DNA of 64,000 nucleotides from Acorus gramineus (taxonomy: Eukaryota > Streptophyta > Magnoliopsida > Acorales > Acoraceae): positions 18,488,378-18,552,377 of the forward strand of contig CM060855.1 of the NCBI GenBank assembly GCA_030737835.1. The letters are read 5' to 3'. Both the position numbers and the translations under genes were made by a program. Positions 1 to 11,604 of this stretch are shown here, piece by piece. Every line of letters begins with the position of its first letter. Position 1 is the stretch's first letter. Below the pieces are notes generated by a model. The model did not search any database. It was not told the origin of the DNA and saw only the letters and a list, made by a program, of their open reading frames with translations.

Positions 1-801
1 ACAAGTTCAAGTGTGGCTCCAATGTTTTCTGGAAATGGTGAAGGAGAGAGAGAAATATATGTTGTTCTTTAAATTCTATGCTTCCATATTGTAATTCATC
101 ACTCAATGCAAGAACCCTTTTAAATTTGTGTGAAAGCTCCAAATACTTATATGAAAATGAAAAATATTTGATATTCGAGTATCCAAAATGCATATATATA
201 TGGGTATGACGAAAGTTTATGCTCCAAAAAATATTCGTGTAAAATTATATATGTTTGTGTTATATTATGTTTAAATTTAACTATTTTCCTTGTTAACATA
301 ATCTTTAAAATTTTAAAGCATCATAGCAACAAACAACCCTAAAATCAATCATCTTTTAATAAATTATGAGAATTGTTACACGTAGTTCGTGGAGAGATAG
401 TGTCATGTAGCAAGGTATTACCTCTCAATATGAGATACATACTCTGTTAATAATTTTTCTGTTCATGAAACAGTCACGAGAGGATTGTCCCCAACATTGC
501 TCAGGATTTGAATATTAATATCATGTATTTGTTCATTAATATTTCAGATTCATATACTAAGGTATTTGATCAGCATTCATTGACAACAAGCTTAATTAAA
601 CCCATCCAAAGTCATCCACAAAACATGTGATTCTGAAGCTCCACATGAAAAACTGGTCTATAAACAGCTACTGCTACATATAAATGTGTCACAACCACTA
701 AAGTTGAGAATTACAACTCCCATCTGTGTCAAGAAAACACAACACCTGGGAAAATTAGCCCCCCCATATGAAACCCAAATTCAACCAAATCCAAACCCTC
801 C
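1..801. other. Intergenic, no gene seen
   Basis: AT-rich sequence downstream of the polygalacturonase-like gene. No coding segment with conserved residues or splice structure was recognised. The last few hundred bases are probably that gene's 3' UTR and terminator. Confidence 0.6.
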
Positions 802-3800
802 TCACCCAGGCGTCCCTCCGCCTCGCGCGCACCCCGATCCCCCCCTCCGTAGCGCCTCGCAAGGTGTAGGAAACACATCCACCGCCTCGCCCGCCACGTA
901 CTCGCACCGCCACTCCGCGGGCGGCGATATGCCTCGCAAGCTCACATTGCGCATACAAACGCCTTCGAAGCGCGCGCCTTCTAGGCCTTCCAGCACGGGC
1001 GCCTTCTCGACGCCCACCCCTACGACGTCGCTGATCTCGATGCGCGAAACCCTCGGGAGAGCGCTCCGGTCGTATGCCCCGTCCGGGTGGTCGTTCGCGC
1101 CCCGGCTGAACCGGATCGGAACCCTAACGCGCTCCATCGCCACGCCGCGTATCGTTATGTTCAAGATGTACCCGCCCCGGCCACGGTCAGTCTTGATGCG
1201 GACCGCCGTGGCCGAGTCGCGCACGTGCAAGTCCTCGACTAGGACATCGGAGACGCCGCCGGACATCTCGCTCCCGATGCCAACACCCGAGCACGTCGGG
1301 GTCGTGCCCGAGAGGCGGCGGATGACTATGTTCGAGCTCGGGCGGGCCACCGACGTGCCGAATTGGTCCCAACCGCTCTTGACCGCCACGAGATCGTCGC
1401 CGCTCTCGATGTAGCAGTCTTCGATGCAAACGTTGGTGCTTGAATCTGTGGAGCAGACAGAAACAAAAATTTCATACTAACACGTGTGTCTTAAAGAATT
1501 AAAAAAATTTATCATTTGAAAAAAAGTACATATGAAAATACCGTAAATATTATTTAATAGACATATGTTATTCATCCAAATATGTGGAGATGAGATTCAT
1601 TTCTTCTATATGAAAAAATTTTCAAAAGTGGAATTGATTATTCACCTGGGTCAATTCCATCTGTGTTTGGGGAGTGAAGAGGGGCTAGTATTGTCACTCC
1701 TTTGATCACCACATCACTGAGGAAAAAAAACAAGTCCAATGTAACCATCTTTGAATTATTTTCATGTCACAATATAAAATAATTCTGGGATGAAGATTCA
1801 AGTTCACTGTGATCATTTTCATTTGATCTTTTTTTTTTCCGTTATGTGCATCTGATGAAAAATGTTGGGAAATGATAATAGGCCCGCTTGGATGTGCAGT
1901 AAAATTGTTAGCTTTTTAAAAATTAAGTCTATTTTAAAAAAAAAAAACATAAATTTTGTTAAAGAAGATTTGTAAAATGGAGAATCTGCGACATTTACAG
2001 AAAATCATTTGGATCCACGTTTTGTGTTTCCACTACAGAATCCACACAAAAGTAAACGAAATAATTATTTTTCTTCGGACATTACTTTCACTTATTTTCC
2101 TTCAATCAAAGCAGTGAAAGAAGCAAATCACTTTCATTTGATCAATTTTTGTTGTTGTCGTACATGTAATGTGATGAAAAATGATAGAAAATTATTGTCA
2201 TTATTAATTGTATTCACTAAAATAGAAAAAAAATAGAAATGGAAAAAAAAATTTCAAAAATTAATTTTCCCATATTTTCCTGAGTATACAACCACAAATT
2301 AAGGGCTCCAATTTCATAAGTTACTATGTTTTAACATTTAATTTTTCAATTTAGGCAAACAAAAGAGAATCCAACTCCAATTTCAAGCATGAATTAATTG
2401 AGGTGAGGTGCCAGCAATGAAAACTATGAGAATTGATACATCAAAGTAATGATTAATAATAATGTAGCGATATCACACGAACCTGCAATAGACAGGATGT
2501 ACGGTCCAGAAAGGAGAATTGAGCAGCGTAACATTCGAGATGAGGATGTTACGGGAGTTGATGAACTCGATCAGATGACCTCTCGTGTGCTCGAGGGTTC
2601 TGTTCCACCAGAGCTCCCACCACATCCCTCCCCGCCCGTCAATGCTTCCGTTCTGTCCTGTAAAAATAATATCCAGTCATTCTTATAATCCTAACCAAAT
2701 GTATGATATGTATACTGTATTAGATAATTAAATTCATTTGTTTAAATTCATAACATGTTAGGATTGTGAAAGTGACTACGGGAATATAATTGTCCCTAAC
2801 ATGTTACAGAATAATTCCTTGTAAAAAAACATCCATTTTCATCAATTGAAAAATGTATCAAGTTAATCCTCATGTACAAGGAAAAAGCTAGATGAGTGTT
2901 AATTTGTGACATCATTACAACTTTCAAGAAATGAGTGGGAGTTTTATCCAGAAAGAGCATGTTTGATCCTTTGTAAAAAAACTCTGTTTAGCATAAATAA
3001 ATAGTAATTTTTTTTTTTTTGTATGAATATGAATTTATTAAAAAAAAAATTCTATATAACTATTATTATATATAAGTATTTATAATTTTTTCTAATTTAT
3101 CAAAATATTTTTTATGTGCACAAACGTGATTGACTCTAAATTTATACTAATGCAACCAATGGGTTAACTTTTAAATTTCTTTATCCTAGAAATGATGTGC
3201 ATCGCCCTAAAAATCACCTAAACATGTCATATACTATTTGTTTAATGTCATATACTATTTGTGCAGAAAATTTGAAGAGAAAATGAAAGAAAGTAAAGAA
3301 ATTTGGGTTAAAAAGAAAGTGATGAAAAGTAAAAGATTTTTCTTTTAACCAACTTTCATGGTATTTGTGCATGTGATGGAAAAATTTTTCATCATTTTCT
3401 CTCAAATTTTCACTTATGGTAAAGGGAAATTTTTTTTCACTTTTATTAATAAGACAAAATAGGAGAGAAAAAGGGATTGAACATTTTTTATTTTCATTGT
3501 TTAGCACAAACAGTAGATTTTTAGATGATCAAAGAGAAAATTTTCACTTTCCATCACTTTTCCTCACTTTTTCTGTGACACAAATACACCCAAAGTGTCT
3601 TAAAGTTTCATCCCAGCTATTGCGTGGTCCATATGGTTGGAATGCAACAATGTGGTGTTCAAAGGAAGTAGTCCATGCAATGAGAACATTCGGGAGGCAA
3701 CCTTTAGATATATATTCATGACTGGGGAAGATATTGCATGGGTGCCAAGTGGTCGAGTTGGTTAAGGGGCGACTGGTTATTTAGGGGTGAAGCGTAGAGG

Positions 3801-6365
3801 GGTGCCGAGGTGTCCTGTCCGATAGATTTCTCTTCTACGGCGGAACATCTCACATGTATCTTTATTTTGCTTTTTTTTTTTTTTTTTTTCATATTTGTAA
3901 TTTGGGTATAGTTTTTCAGATACAAGGGCAAGTGCCTACCATTTAAATCTAAAAAAAAATGCCTTCAAAGTATATATTTTTGAGACTGAGTGTATCAAAG
4001 CTCCTGGAAAAAATATGTACAATAGGCAAGGAAGCACACAATCAAATATGCCTCCCATGTTTTCCTAGACAAAACTAGAGAGAAACTCTCAAACACAGCT
4101 CAAAGAGTCAAGGAGACAAAACATGCATGATCCATGATGCCAAGCTTTTGTAGCGTGATTGTAGTGAATAAAAGGTAACATGTGCTAACAATCTTTCTAA
4201 ATTCTAATAGAGGGTGTTGTTATACCCAGTCTTTACATATAGTCTCATGTGTAATCTCATTTCGTTACTGAAATATAGAATTTGTTAAATAAAATGTGTT
4301 TTTATGTTTTTTTTGTGTACATCTATGTGGAAAAATATTAGACTCAACCATGTTCCTTTCACCAATGTAGTCTATAGTCTTTTTGGTTTTCCTAAAAATA
4401 GTATACCCCTATTGAGGTATTTTATAATCATAAAAAATGAAAAATATATTTCAATAAATTGTATAGACTCAATCATAGCATGTGAAAAAAATTTGTAACG
4501 AGTTCTATACCTTGTTACGAGAGTGCAGGTGATCAAAAAGGTATATAAAGTTGTAAATGGAGATATAGAATGAGCTGAATGTAACAACTACAATTATTGA
4601 AGTACATACTATATTTTTATGAAAAATATATTTCAATTCATTAATTGTATAAAACAAAATTAAAACATATGAACACTAAATGTGAGAATGTAAAGAGGGT
4701 GGTCCCTAAAATTAATCTTCCATATGATTTCTAGAATGGTGGACTTGATACGTGGACAAGTTTTACACAAGTGTAAGTCATGATAGAAATACCTAATTCA
4801 AATTAATCTTAGAATAATAATTGAGGTATACCAGTGATGACAACATTCTCAACTCCATTAGCATGCAATAGGCTGATGTGGCGCCCACCAGGCCTCTCTC
4901 TTCCTCTCCCATATGAAGGCAATGGTTTAATCAGTGGCCACTCCTTTGGGTCCTGATTTTTTTTTTGGTTCCATCACTTCAATTCAATAAACACATCAAT
5001 AAATAAATAAATATATAAAACAAATGCATTTGTTAAATCAAATCACTATCAAATGAAAGATCAACATGTTGGACTCTTTCTTTGTCCTAATCTTAATGTG
5101 TGTCACATATCCTCATGTGGATGGAATAATGGTTGGTAGTCCCAATTTTGTTCTGGAATATATATCTTTCTTTATATAAAAATGATACATTCATGTGGCT
5201 TTATTTTGAGTCTCTTTCTCTCTTGATAAATCTGTTATTCAAAGACTAAAAAAATTGAAAGATATAGCAACCATTTTCCCTACCATCTTGTAGAGCTTCT
5301 TTTTTTTTTATGGCATGGGGAAATTTTTTTATTCTCTGTAGAAAAGTTGAGCCATCCATTGATTTCTCAAAACCACACATGTTCTCATTTGCCCATTTGG
5401 TAAAAAAATCAATCATGAGAAAATCAAAATCAATTTTTAATCAATTCCAAATAAAACCCAAAGTCTCACCAACCAATTCCAACAACAAATTCAAAACTAA
5501 ACAAAATAATATAAAACAAAACAAATAAAATAAATAATCTTCTGATTAATTTTCATCAAAAGAACAAAAAAAACAACCAAGGAACAAATTATAATCATCA
5601 GGTTCAATAATTTCAAAACCAAACCCACATTGTCATCAACCAAAGCTCAATAACAAATTCAAACCTAAACAAGAAAAAAAAAACATAAAAAAACCAACAC
5701 AAACAAATCTTCATCTAATTAACTTTCATCAAAAAACCAAAAACAAACAACTATAATCATTATATTCAATAATTTACAACCAATCCCCAAAAATCTCATC
5801 AACCAATAACAACACCATACTCAAAAAATAAACAAAAAAAAATCAATTCCCAATTAAATTTCATCAAAAAAATCCAAAAAAAAATCATTCATAATAAATA
5901 ATTAAAACTCTCACATACCTGTGATCCCAATATAACAGCCCCCTCCTCCAAATACAAAGTGAAGTTACTAGTCAAGTTGAAGCTCCCTGTGACCCACCTC
6001 CCCTTAGGCACCACAAGCCTTCCCCCGCCGCCCCTCGCGATCGTCTCCACCGCCCTCCGAAACGCCTCCGTATTCGACGTAATTCCGTCTCCCACCCCTC
6101 CAAATTCCTCCACCGTCGCCACCACCGTCGCCCTATCCAACTCTCTCACCCTATAAAACCCTTCACAAGTCTTTCCCGTGGCGACCCTTGTCGATCGCAA
6201 CGGAGGAAGAGAAGGAGAAGGAGGAAGAGGAGGAGGAGATGAATTGGACGAAAATTGAAGAAACCATGTGAACCCTAATAGGGTTGTGAGTGAGAGGAGG
6301 AGTGCCCATGATGGCCTTGTTAGGGTTCCCCACAAGGTGTTGAAGCATGGGTTATTGACATCCAT
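802..6365 (-). CDS. GH28 polygalacturonase-like protein, membrane-anchored (5 exons)
   Basis: Exons on the minus strand are 6365-5919, 4952-4832, 2657-2483, 1716-1646 and 1445-802. The phases close to 485 codons plus stop. Residues 1-19 are followed by a hydrophobic segment at about 20-38, which looks like a type II signal anchor. The rest is a GH28 right-handed beta-helix domain. Visible motifs are NTDG (265-268), GDD (287-289) and RIK (354-356), which contain the catalytic aspartates and the substrate-binding arginine/lysine. The usual GHG motif reads GVG (325-327), so the conserved histidine is missing. To my knowledge this occurs in one plant clade of 'probable polygalacturonases'. Family role: hydrolysis or remodelling of pectin homogalacturonan at the cell wall; activity here is uncertain. 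The start is the first ATG of exon 1, just before the anchor. The last exon is strikingly GC-rich compared with its surroundings. Intron 2 (4831-2658) holds repeat insertions. Confidence 0.94.
3737..3960 (+). mobile_element. tRNA-derived SINE-like unit in GH28 intron 2
   Basis: A 12-base stretch at 3750-3761 (TGGTCGAGTTGG) fits the pol III box A consensus TRGYNNARNNGG. About 60 bases downstream, CTGTCCGATAG (near 3815-3825) is a weak box B match. The unit continues through a T-rich stretch to an A-rich end near 3960. It does not fold into an intact tRNA that I can support, so a degenerate SINE head or a tRNA pseudogene is the better reading. It lies antisense to the host gene. Confidence 0.45.
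4212..4591. repeat. Foldback repeat with GTTGTTA-type ends
   Basis: The left end reads GGGTGTTGTTATACCCAG. The right end, read on the opposite strand, is TAGTTGTTACATTCAG, so the termini are imperfect inverted repeats around an AT-rich core. Related 5' ends occur at 6775, 10111 and 62578, and in reverse at about 41032. This is a dispersed, probably non-autonomous family lying within GH28 intron 2. Confidence 0.45.
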
Positions 6366-6933
6366 GCTTGTTTTATTTGACTGATGAAACTATGGCTTTC
6401 AATGTTTTTGATGGAATAATATGTATTGATTGATTTTGGTTTTTGTTTTTTTTTTTTTTTTTTCATTGGGCGGAGAAAACGTGATCCGTTATGAACGGTG
6501 TTGACATTTAATTTTTGTATTTGATTTTATTTATTTATTTATTATTTGATTATTGGATGGTATTTCTTGGCTTCACCGCCAATAACGGCAATCGTTGACT
6601 CGGCATTAAATATGTATATATATATATATATATATATCTTATATTATACAGAGGATTTTAAAAAAAAAAAAATTGAAAATCTGTGAGAGATTTTTAGTCC
6701 GATTTGGGCAACTATGCAAGTTATCCGGAGAAAGAAAGACATTTATGTATAAGGAATAAATAAGTTTCTTTTATGGGCGTTGTTACACTCAGTTATATTT
6801 TTATAGTCTAAAATATAATCTTTTATATCTCTTTAAAAATTCAGTTAAGTATACTTGAATAGAACGATATACACTTTTTATCAAAACTTAAACCTTATTA
6901 AAAAAGTGAAAATCTATGAGATATTTAGGCTTA
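6366..6933. other. Upstream region of GH28 gene with (TA)n and repeat
   Basis: This is the likely promoter side of the minus-strand polygalacturonase-like gene. It holds a T-run near 6446-6463, a (TA)n microsatellite near 6610-6637, and, from 6775, a member of the GGGCGTTGTTACACT dispersed family. No gene was seen. Confidence 0.5.
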
Positions 6934-7164
6934 GGGTGCGTTTGGATGTGAGGTTAAAACACTGAGATTCTTAAAATCTTATGTTTCAAACTCAACTTTT
7001 TGAAAAGCTATATTTTATTAGATTTTCAACCGCAAGATTTTTTGGTCTAAAAAGGAAGATTGTGATTTGAAAAACTAAATGCTGAAAATGTTTTTGGATC
7101 TGAGTTTGAGAATTTTTAATTTTTCAAACGTAGAATCTACCTAAACTCGTATCCAAACAGACCC
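6934..7164. mobile_element. Tourist-like (PIF/Harbinger) MITE, 231 bp
   Basis: The left terminus GGGTGCGTTTGGAT and the right terminus, read in reverse, GGGTCTGTTTGGAT form the classic Tourist-type TIR. TTA stands immediately outside both ends (6931-6933 and 7165-7167), which is the expected 3-bp target-site duplication. There is no coding capacity, so this is a non-autonomous element. Confidence 0.85.
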
Positions 7165-7318
7165 TTAGTTTGAATTAGATGTACAATGGTCTGCGTATGG
7201 AAAAAACAGCTATTCGAATGGTTAATCAACAGCAGACAGCGTTCTGTGTGTTTTCATTAAACTCGCGTTGCTGGGAATCATTCTTTTGGGGTGATGGAGA
7301 AACATAATATTTTACACT

Positions 7319-7445
7319 ATCAACGCAAACACTTATGGGATGAATGTTTGATGCACATAGCTGTTTGGATAGAGCCCCTCGGTATGCAAACACGGAAGGG
7401 ATGAATGCTCGACGCTGAAACCTATTTGGATAGCACCCTTCGTTC
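7319..7445. repeat. Degenerate direct repeat, two units of ~62 bp
   Basis: Two diverged units follow one another. Each begins GCAAACAC, continues through GGGATGAATG, and ends with TTTGGATAGA/C and CCCTYCG-like sequence (starts near 7324 and 7387). No protein-coding interpretation is supported. Confidence 0.5.
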
Positions 7446-8599
7446 GATGGCATCCAGGTCACCAACACGGATAGGACGTCAATCCAAACATTGTCTTAGT
7501 TCATTTAGACAAAAAAAAATTTCATATCAATACGTATTAATTGATGAGAATTCAATGCGTATATTTTTTGTTTTTAACAAGACGATAGGTATTCGCCTTA
7601 ATTTTATTCAAGAAAAGATTACAAGAGAGCCCATTAGCGCAAACAGTATATGTTTTGATAGATGACACATGTCCATCAAAGATTTAAAAATCATTCTTTA
7701 ATTAAACATCATTAATAGAATTTTCATTAATGCACCTTGATAGACATGTTTGATAAATTTTTTTCCAATAAGACAATATAAAATTCATCAAAGATTTAAA
7801 AATCACATAAATAAATAAAAATTATTAATAGAATTCTCATTAATGCACTTTGATAGACATGTGTCCATCCAGACGGGTACTGATACAAACTTTTTCGATA
7901 CAACGACATAAATTATTTTAGAATGGATAATTATTTCTACAGATATATATATATATATATAGAATAATCATTGTTTGTATATATAACAATTTGACATGTA
8001 TTCCTTTTTCTAGTGAAATAGATTGATCAATGGCACAATTTCAGAAACCTCAAATACCAATATTAACATATCTCAACTTCTTGATTTTTGTAAAACTATG
8101 ACAGAATGGTAAAAGGGCATGTCTATTTCCACCAACCAATTAACTAATATTACCAACAAAAAAAATAAAAAATCATAATTTAAACAACACTAATCCCACC
8201 AACCATTCGACCGTCTCTTTGTCGACCATTATTTAAATCATTGAACAAACTCTCTGTCAACCTTCTTTTAAAACCGTCGACAGTTGGTATATATACTTTA
8301 TGGGGACCTCTCAGGATTTTTGAATTTATTAAATCATTTATTATTCTAAACAATTATTTCTTCTCCTAATTTTATCTTAAGATTTAAATAGATAATATAT
8401 TTAATAAATTTTATATAAAATCAAATTTTCTAACAAATTAATTAAATAATCTATATTACATATTCACCAAATCACATACATTTAAATTTTTTTATAGTTT
8501 TAATGCACTTATAAATAATTTTTTAGATAGTATTTCAAAATCTATTTTTATAATGAAAATACACAATTGTTTAAAATAATACATTTTTCAAGTCAAACT
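7446..8599. other. Intergenic AT-rich sequence
   Basis: No gene recognised. There is a short diverged direct repeat (around 7670-7750 and 7790-7860, sharing AAAGATTTAAAAATCA and TGATAGACATGT) and a (TA)n run near 7941-7960. Confidence 0.5.
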
Positions 8600-8742
8600 T
8601 GAACCCAACCCGAACCTAACTCAACTTGAACTCAACCCGAACCCGAACAACGCCTAACGGGTTAGGTTCAGGTTAAACTTCTCAAATCCGAGGGACGGGT
8701 TGGGTTGGGTTTGGGTTGAAATCCAATCTGCCCGAGTTGCAT
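8600..8742. mobile_element. Truncated copy of the GGGTTCGGGTT TIR element
   Basis: Degenerate arrays of AACCCGAACC and GGGTTGGGTT end in CCCGAGTTGCATGCC. This resembles the right end of the complete elements at 39009-39440 and 41333-41730. The left terminus and target-site duplication are missing, so it is a remnant. It abuts the MITE-like block that starts near 8743. Confidence 0.55.
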
Positions 8743-9123
8743 GCCGTTTGGATAGAGAATTAAGTTATTATGAGGTTTATCACTATTCAACTATAAATAA
8801 GGATAAAGTAATTTTTTGTTTGGTTGTGTTTTGAATTATTTTCGTTGAAAATTGAAACGTAATAATAAATATTTTATTGTTTGGATGAAATATAAATAAG
8901 GTTTGAATAATGATTTATAAAATAACAATTGATTTATAAGAGGTGATGACATGATTTGACGGTGGTTCCATATATTCTTTTGGATTGAATAACTTGAAAT
9001 AATTCAATTTCAAGGATTGGCTACCACTTTATATCAATTAATTCTGACATACAAATTCTCATTTATTCAATCTTTTCTAACACCTATTTGAAAGTTATTC
9101 CAGTTTATTCCTCTGAACATGGG
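8743..9123. mobile_element. MITE-like element, copy A
   Basis: It begins CCGTTTGGATAG and carries internal hallmarks shared with the copies at 11665, 14271, 41293 and 41974: ATAAATAAGGATAAAGT, TTTGGTTGTGTTTTGAATTA, TTGATTTATAAGAGGTG, and a segment resembling TTTGACAGTGG. It ends around CCAGTTTATTCCTCTGAACATGGG. The family has GTTTGGA-type termini. No protein is encoded. Confidence 0.65.
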
Positions 9124-9610
9124 CTAACGGGTTATGCCGTGGCAGATAATATATTGAAAGAGGGGTATTATGGTAAAATCCCCATTTTTTAATGTTGACT
9201 TTTTTTTTATTTTTTATCACACACGTCGACGATAACTCCAAAGAAAACTTCGCGTTGGCCGCCCAAACGAGAAAATCCAAAAACCCAAAAACATCCCCCA
9301 TCGATTGATCTATTTACGAGATTGCCATTTTTGGTATTATTTCTTGTCTTGCATTGGTTAACTGATTTTACATGAATCTGGATTTTAAAACTGATTCCGC
9401 AGGAAGCTTTCCTCCCTCAAACTTTTTGAAATCTCAGTTTTGACTGAAATTTGTGTACAAGAAGCTGCTATAATAAAACTGTTTGGTTGCACGATTGCAA
9501 ATGCAGCTTTCTGCAATCGCAAACACTGCACAATCACGCAACCAAACGCACCCGAATCATCTCGCATTTTCAAGTCCATCGTCATATAATTCACCCACTT
9601 TACACACAGT
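9124..9610. repeat. Duplicated upstream block, copy A
   Basis: This block aligns with 14023-14290. Shared landmarks are GAGGGGTATTATGGTAAAAT, CTATTTACGAGATTGCCAT and CATTTTCAAGTCCATCG. Relative to the partner, copy A carries about 200 extra bases (roughly 9352-9557) that contain the inverted pair TTTGGTTGC..GCAACCAAA. It is part of the tandem duplication that also produced the two membrane-protein genes. Confidence 0.75.
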
Positions 9611-10344
9611 GAGGGGGTTTCATTAAAAACACGTGTTTATACATATTCATATTTAGAGTTTTGAAAAATTTATCTTTTAAAGGAATAAAAAATCCATCAA
9701 TTTTATTCATATTTATAATTATCAAAATTAAGATAAAAAAATAGAAATAAATGCTATTTCAATCTTTTAGTAAAACAAATATTTTTATTTTTATTTTAAA
9801 ATCAAAACAACTGTTCGCAGCAAAGCGGAGGAAAGAGTCGGCTAGAACGGGTTATAACCTGTCCCAGGTTTTACAAAATGTTTTCCATGTACTGATAACC
9901 GTTCTATTTCACATTTTTTTTATTTCCAACAGATAAACACGTTTTCCAATAAAGGCAATTCATAGTATTACAATGTCTCACAATATTTGGAATATAAATT
10001 CTTTTGAGTGATAGTGCCTGAGTAGTTTTGAAAAAGAAAAATTAGTGGAGAGTAGCATTGTCTGAGTCAATATTTGTTTCTTGTTTTAAAAAATAATATA
10101 ATTTTTATAAGAGCGTTGTTATACACAGTCCTCTTTACAATCTCAAATGCAGTGTTATATACATTTTTTTAACCATCCAATAGTCATTCAACGAGATATT
10201 TACCTTCTTAGATGAAGTGTATATTAAATTTTTTTTTTTGACATTTGCTAATTAAAAATTTCAAAATATAACAAAATATATTTTTTGTTAAATCATATAC
10301 GTCATTAGATGATATTTACTATATTTAAAAAATTAAAACATAAG
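9611..10344. other. Spacer upstream of membrane-protein gene copy 1
   Basis: AT-rich, no gene seen. From 10111 to about 10345 lies a member of the dispersed family beginning GAGCGTTGTTATACACAG and ending in an A-rich stretch after CATTAGATGATATTTA. The same order of motifs occurs at 62578-62773. Confidence 0.5.
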
Positions 10345-10478
10345 AGAACGACATGAGCCAACACCAGGGACTAAAGCCCATCACACCACCTTCTGCTATA
10401 AGCAAAGTTAGAACCTGCGCTTCCTCGATGAAAGGGGAGGATGTCCTTATCCAATAGGCCAAAGGCCTTGGGACAAAA
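10345..10478 (-). mobile_element. tRNA-derived SINE-like unit upstream of copy 1
   Basis: On the minus strand it has a box A-like TGGCCTATTGGATAAGG and, about 45 bases later, a box B-like CAGGTTCTAACTT. These are the two internal pol III promoter elements of tRNA-derived SINEs. Homology between the upstream regions of the two paralogous genes starts immediately beyond its head, at the sequence following GGGAC. The unit therefore marks the upstream edge of similarity between the copies. Confidence 0.55.
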
Positions 10479-10632
10479 ACATAGTCCAATTTGACAAACA
10501 CAAAGTCCCCATTCACCAAAATTAATTCCCATATCCCCTTACTTCAACCACTTCTCAGACATCAAAAAAGGCCTCCCTTCCCCCCCATCTCCAAACTCCA
10601 AAAACCACCACCACCATCACCGCAATCAAAAT

Positions 10633-11604
10633 ATGGATAGAGAGCCAGAAGAGCTCCAATTCCTAGGCTTCTTTGGCATATGCAAAGAAGCCACAACCAT
10701 CATAACATCCCTAAGGAGACTCTTCACCCAACTCACTCTCTCCTTCATCCTCCCCCTCTCCCTCATCTTCCTCATCCACAGCCAAATCTCGAACCTGATC
10801 TTCTCCAAGATCGACAAGAATGAGACCGCCCTCGAGACAGCCCTAGACGGCAGCCCTACCCAGGACCGCCGCCTCTCCCGCCTCTCGTCCGAATGGACCG
10901 CCTTCCTCCTCTTCAAACTCGCCTACCTCATATGCCTCCTCATCCTCTCCCTCCTCTCCACCTCCGCCGTCGTCTACACCGTCGCTTGCGCCTACACCTC
11001 CAAGGACACCACCTTCAAGAAGGTCATGAGTGTGGCCCCTAAAGTTTGGAAAAGGCTCATGGTCACCTTCCTATGGAACTCCGTCGTGGTCTTCGCCTAT
11101 AATTCAACCGTATTCTTCATTCTCGTTGTCATTCTCATTCTATTCATCAATGGCCCTTACACGGCTGGACAAACAATCCTGATCGTTGTCGGGGTCCTGT
11201 ACCTCGTCGGACTAGTCTACATAACCGTCATATGGCGTCTCGCATGCGTTGTTTCGGTGTTGGAGGACTCGTACGGCCTCCGCGCCATGAAAAAGAGCAA
11301 GGAATTGATCAAGGGGAAGATGCCCGTCGCAGCGCTCGTGTTCTTCCTCCTCATAGTCTCGTATTTCGGGGTACTCGTGTTGTTCGAGGGCGGGGGAGTG
11401 GTGGGGAAGGCGGTGGCGGTGGTGCTGCTTTCGGTGGTGGTGCTGATGGGGCTGGTGGTGGAGACTGTGATATATTTTGTGTGTAAGTCTTACCACCATG
11501 AGAGCATAGACAGTTCTGCTTTAGCTGATCATTTGGAAGTGTATCTTGTGGGGTATGTACCCCTCACAGCCAAGGATGTGCAGCTTGAGCAGTTCCATGT
11601 CTGA
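10633..11604 (+). CDS. Multi-pass membrane protein, tandem copy 1 (At1g31130/At4g19950-like)
   Basis: Single exon, 323 aa. The protein starts MDREPEELQFLGFFGICKEA and has about six hydrophobic spans (near 35-55, 95-125, 145-175, 180-205, 230-250 and 255-280). The conserved soluble element EDSYGLRAMKKSKELIKGK lies before the fifth span. This matches the plant family annotated around Arabidopsis At1g31130/At4g19950/At5g44860 (sometimes called 'polyadenylate-binding protein 1-B-binding protein'), whose biochemical function is not established. I assign no activity. The ATG at 10633 is the only one compatible with the conserved start and is shared with the paralogue. The coding sequence is GC-rich with few A/T-ending codons, unlike its surroundings. 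The 3' flank matches copy 2 for only about 50 bases, then runs into MITE sequence at about 11665. Confidence 0.9.
   Translation: MDREPEELQFLGFFGICKEATTIITSLRRLFTQLTLSFILPLSLIFLIHSQISNLIFSKIDKNETALETALDGSPTQDRRLSRLSSEWTAFLLFKLAYLICLLILSLLSTSAVVYTVACAYTSKDTTFKKVMSVAPKVWKRLMVTFLWNSVVVFAYNSTVFFILVVILILFINGPYTAGQTILIVVGVLYLVGLVYITVIWRLACVVSVLEDSYGLRAMKKSKELIKGKMPVAALVFFLLIVSYFGVLVLFEGGGVVGKAVAVVLLSVVVLMGLVVETVIYFVCKSYHHESIDSSALADHLEVYLVGYVPLTAKDVQLEQFHV

Noticed and set aside
686-1414. 242-codon plus-strand open frame
   Set aside because: It is antisense to the GC-rich last exon of the GH28 gene, which carries the conserved motifs. The open frame is a by-product of codon bias.
3745-3830. Functional tRNA gene
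   Set aside because: Box A is good, but box B is weak and I could not pair acceptor and anticodon stems. A SINE/tRNA relic is more likely.
9095-9301. Short minus-strand frame in the duplicated block
   Set aside because: Not conserved in the partner copy at 14023-14270, and no domain.
11212-11499. Histidine-rich antisense frames within both membrane-protein genes (also 17618-18004)
   Set aside because: These are shadows of GC-rich codons in the conserved sense genes. No independent support.
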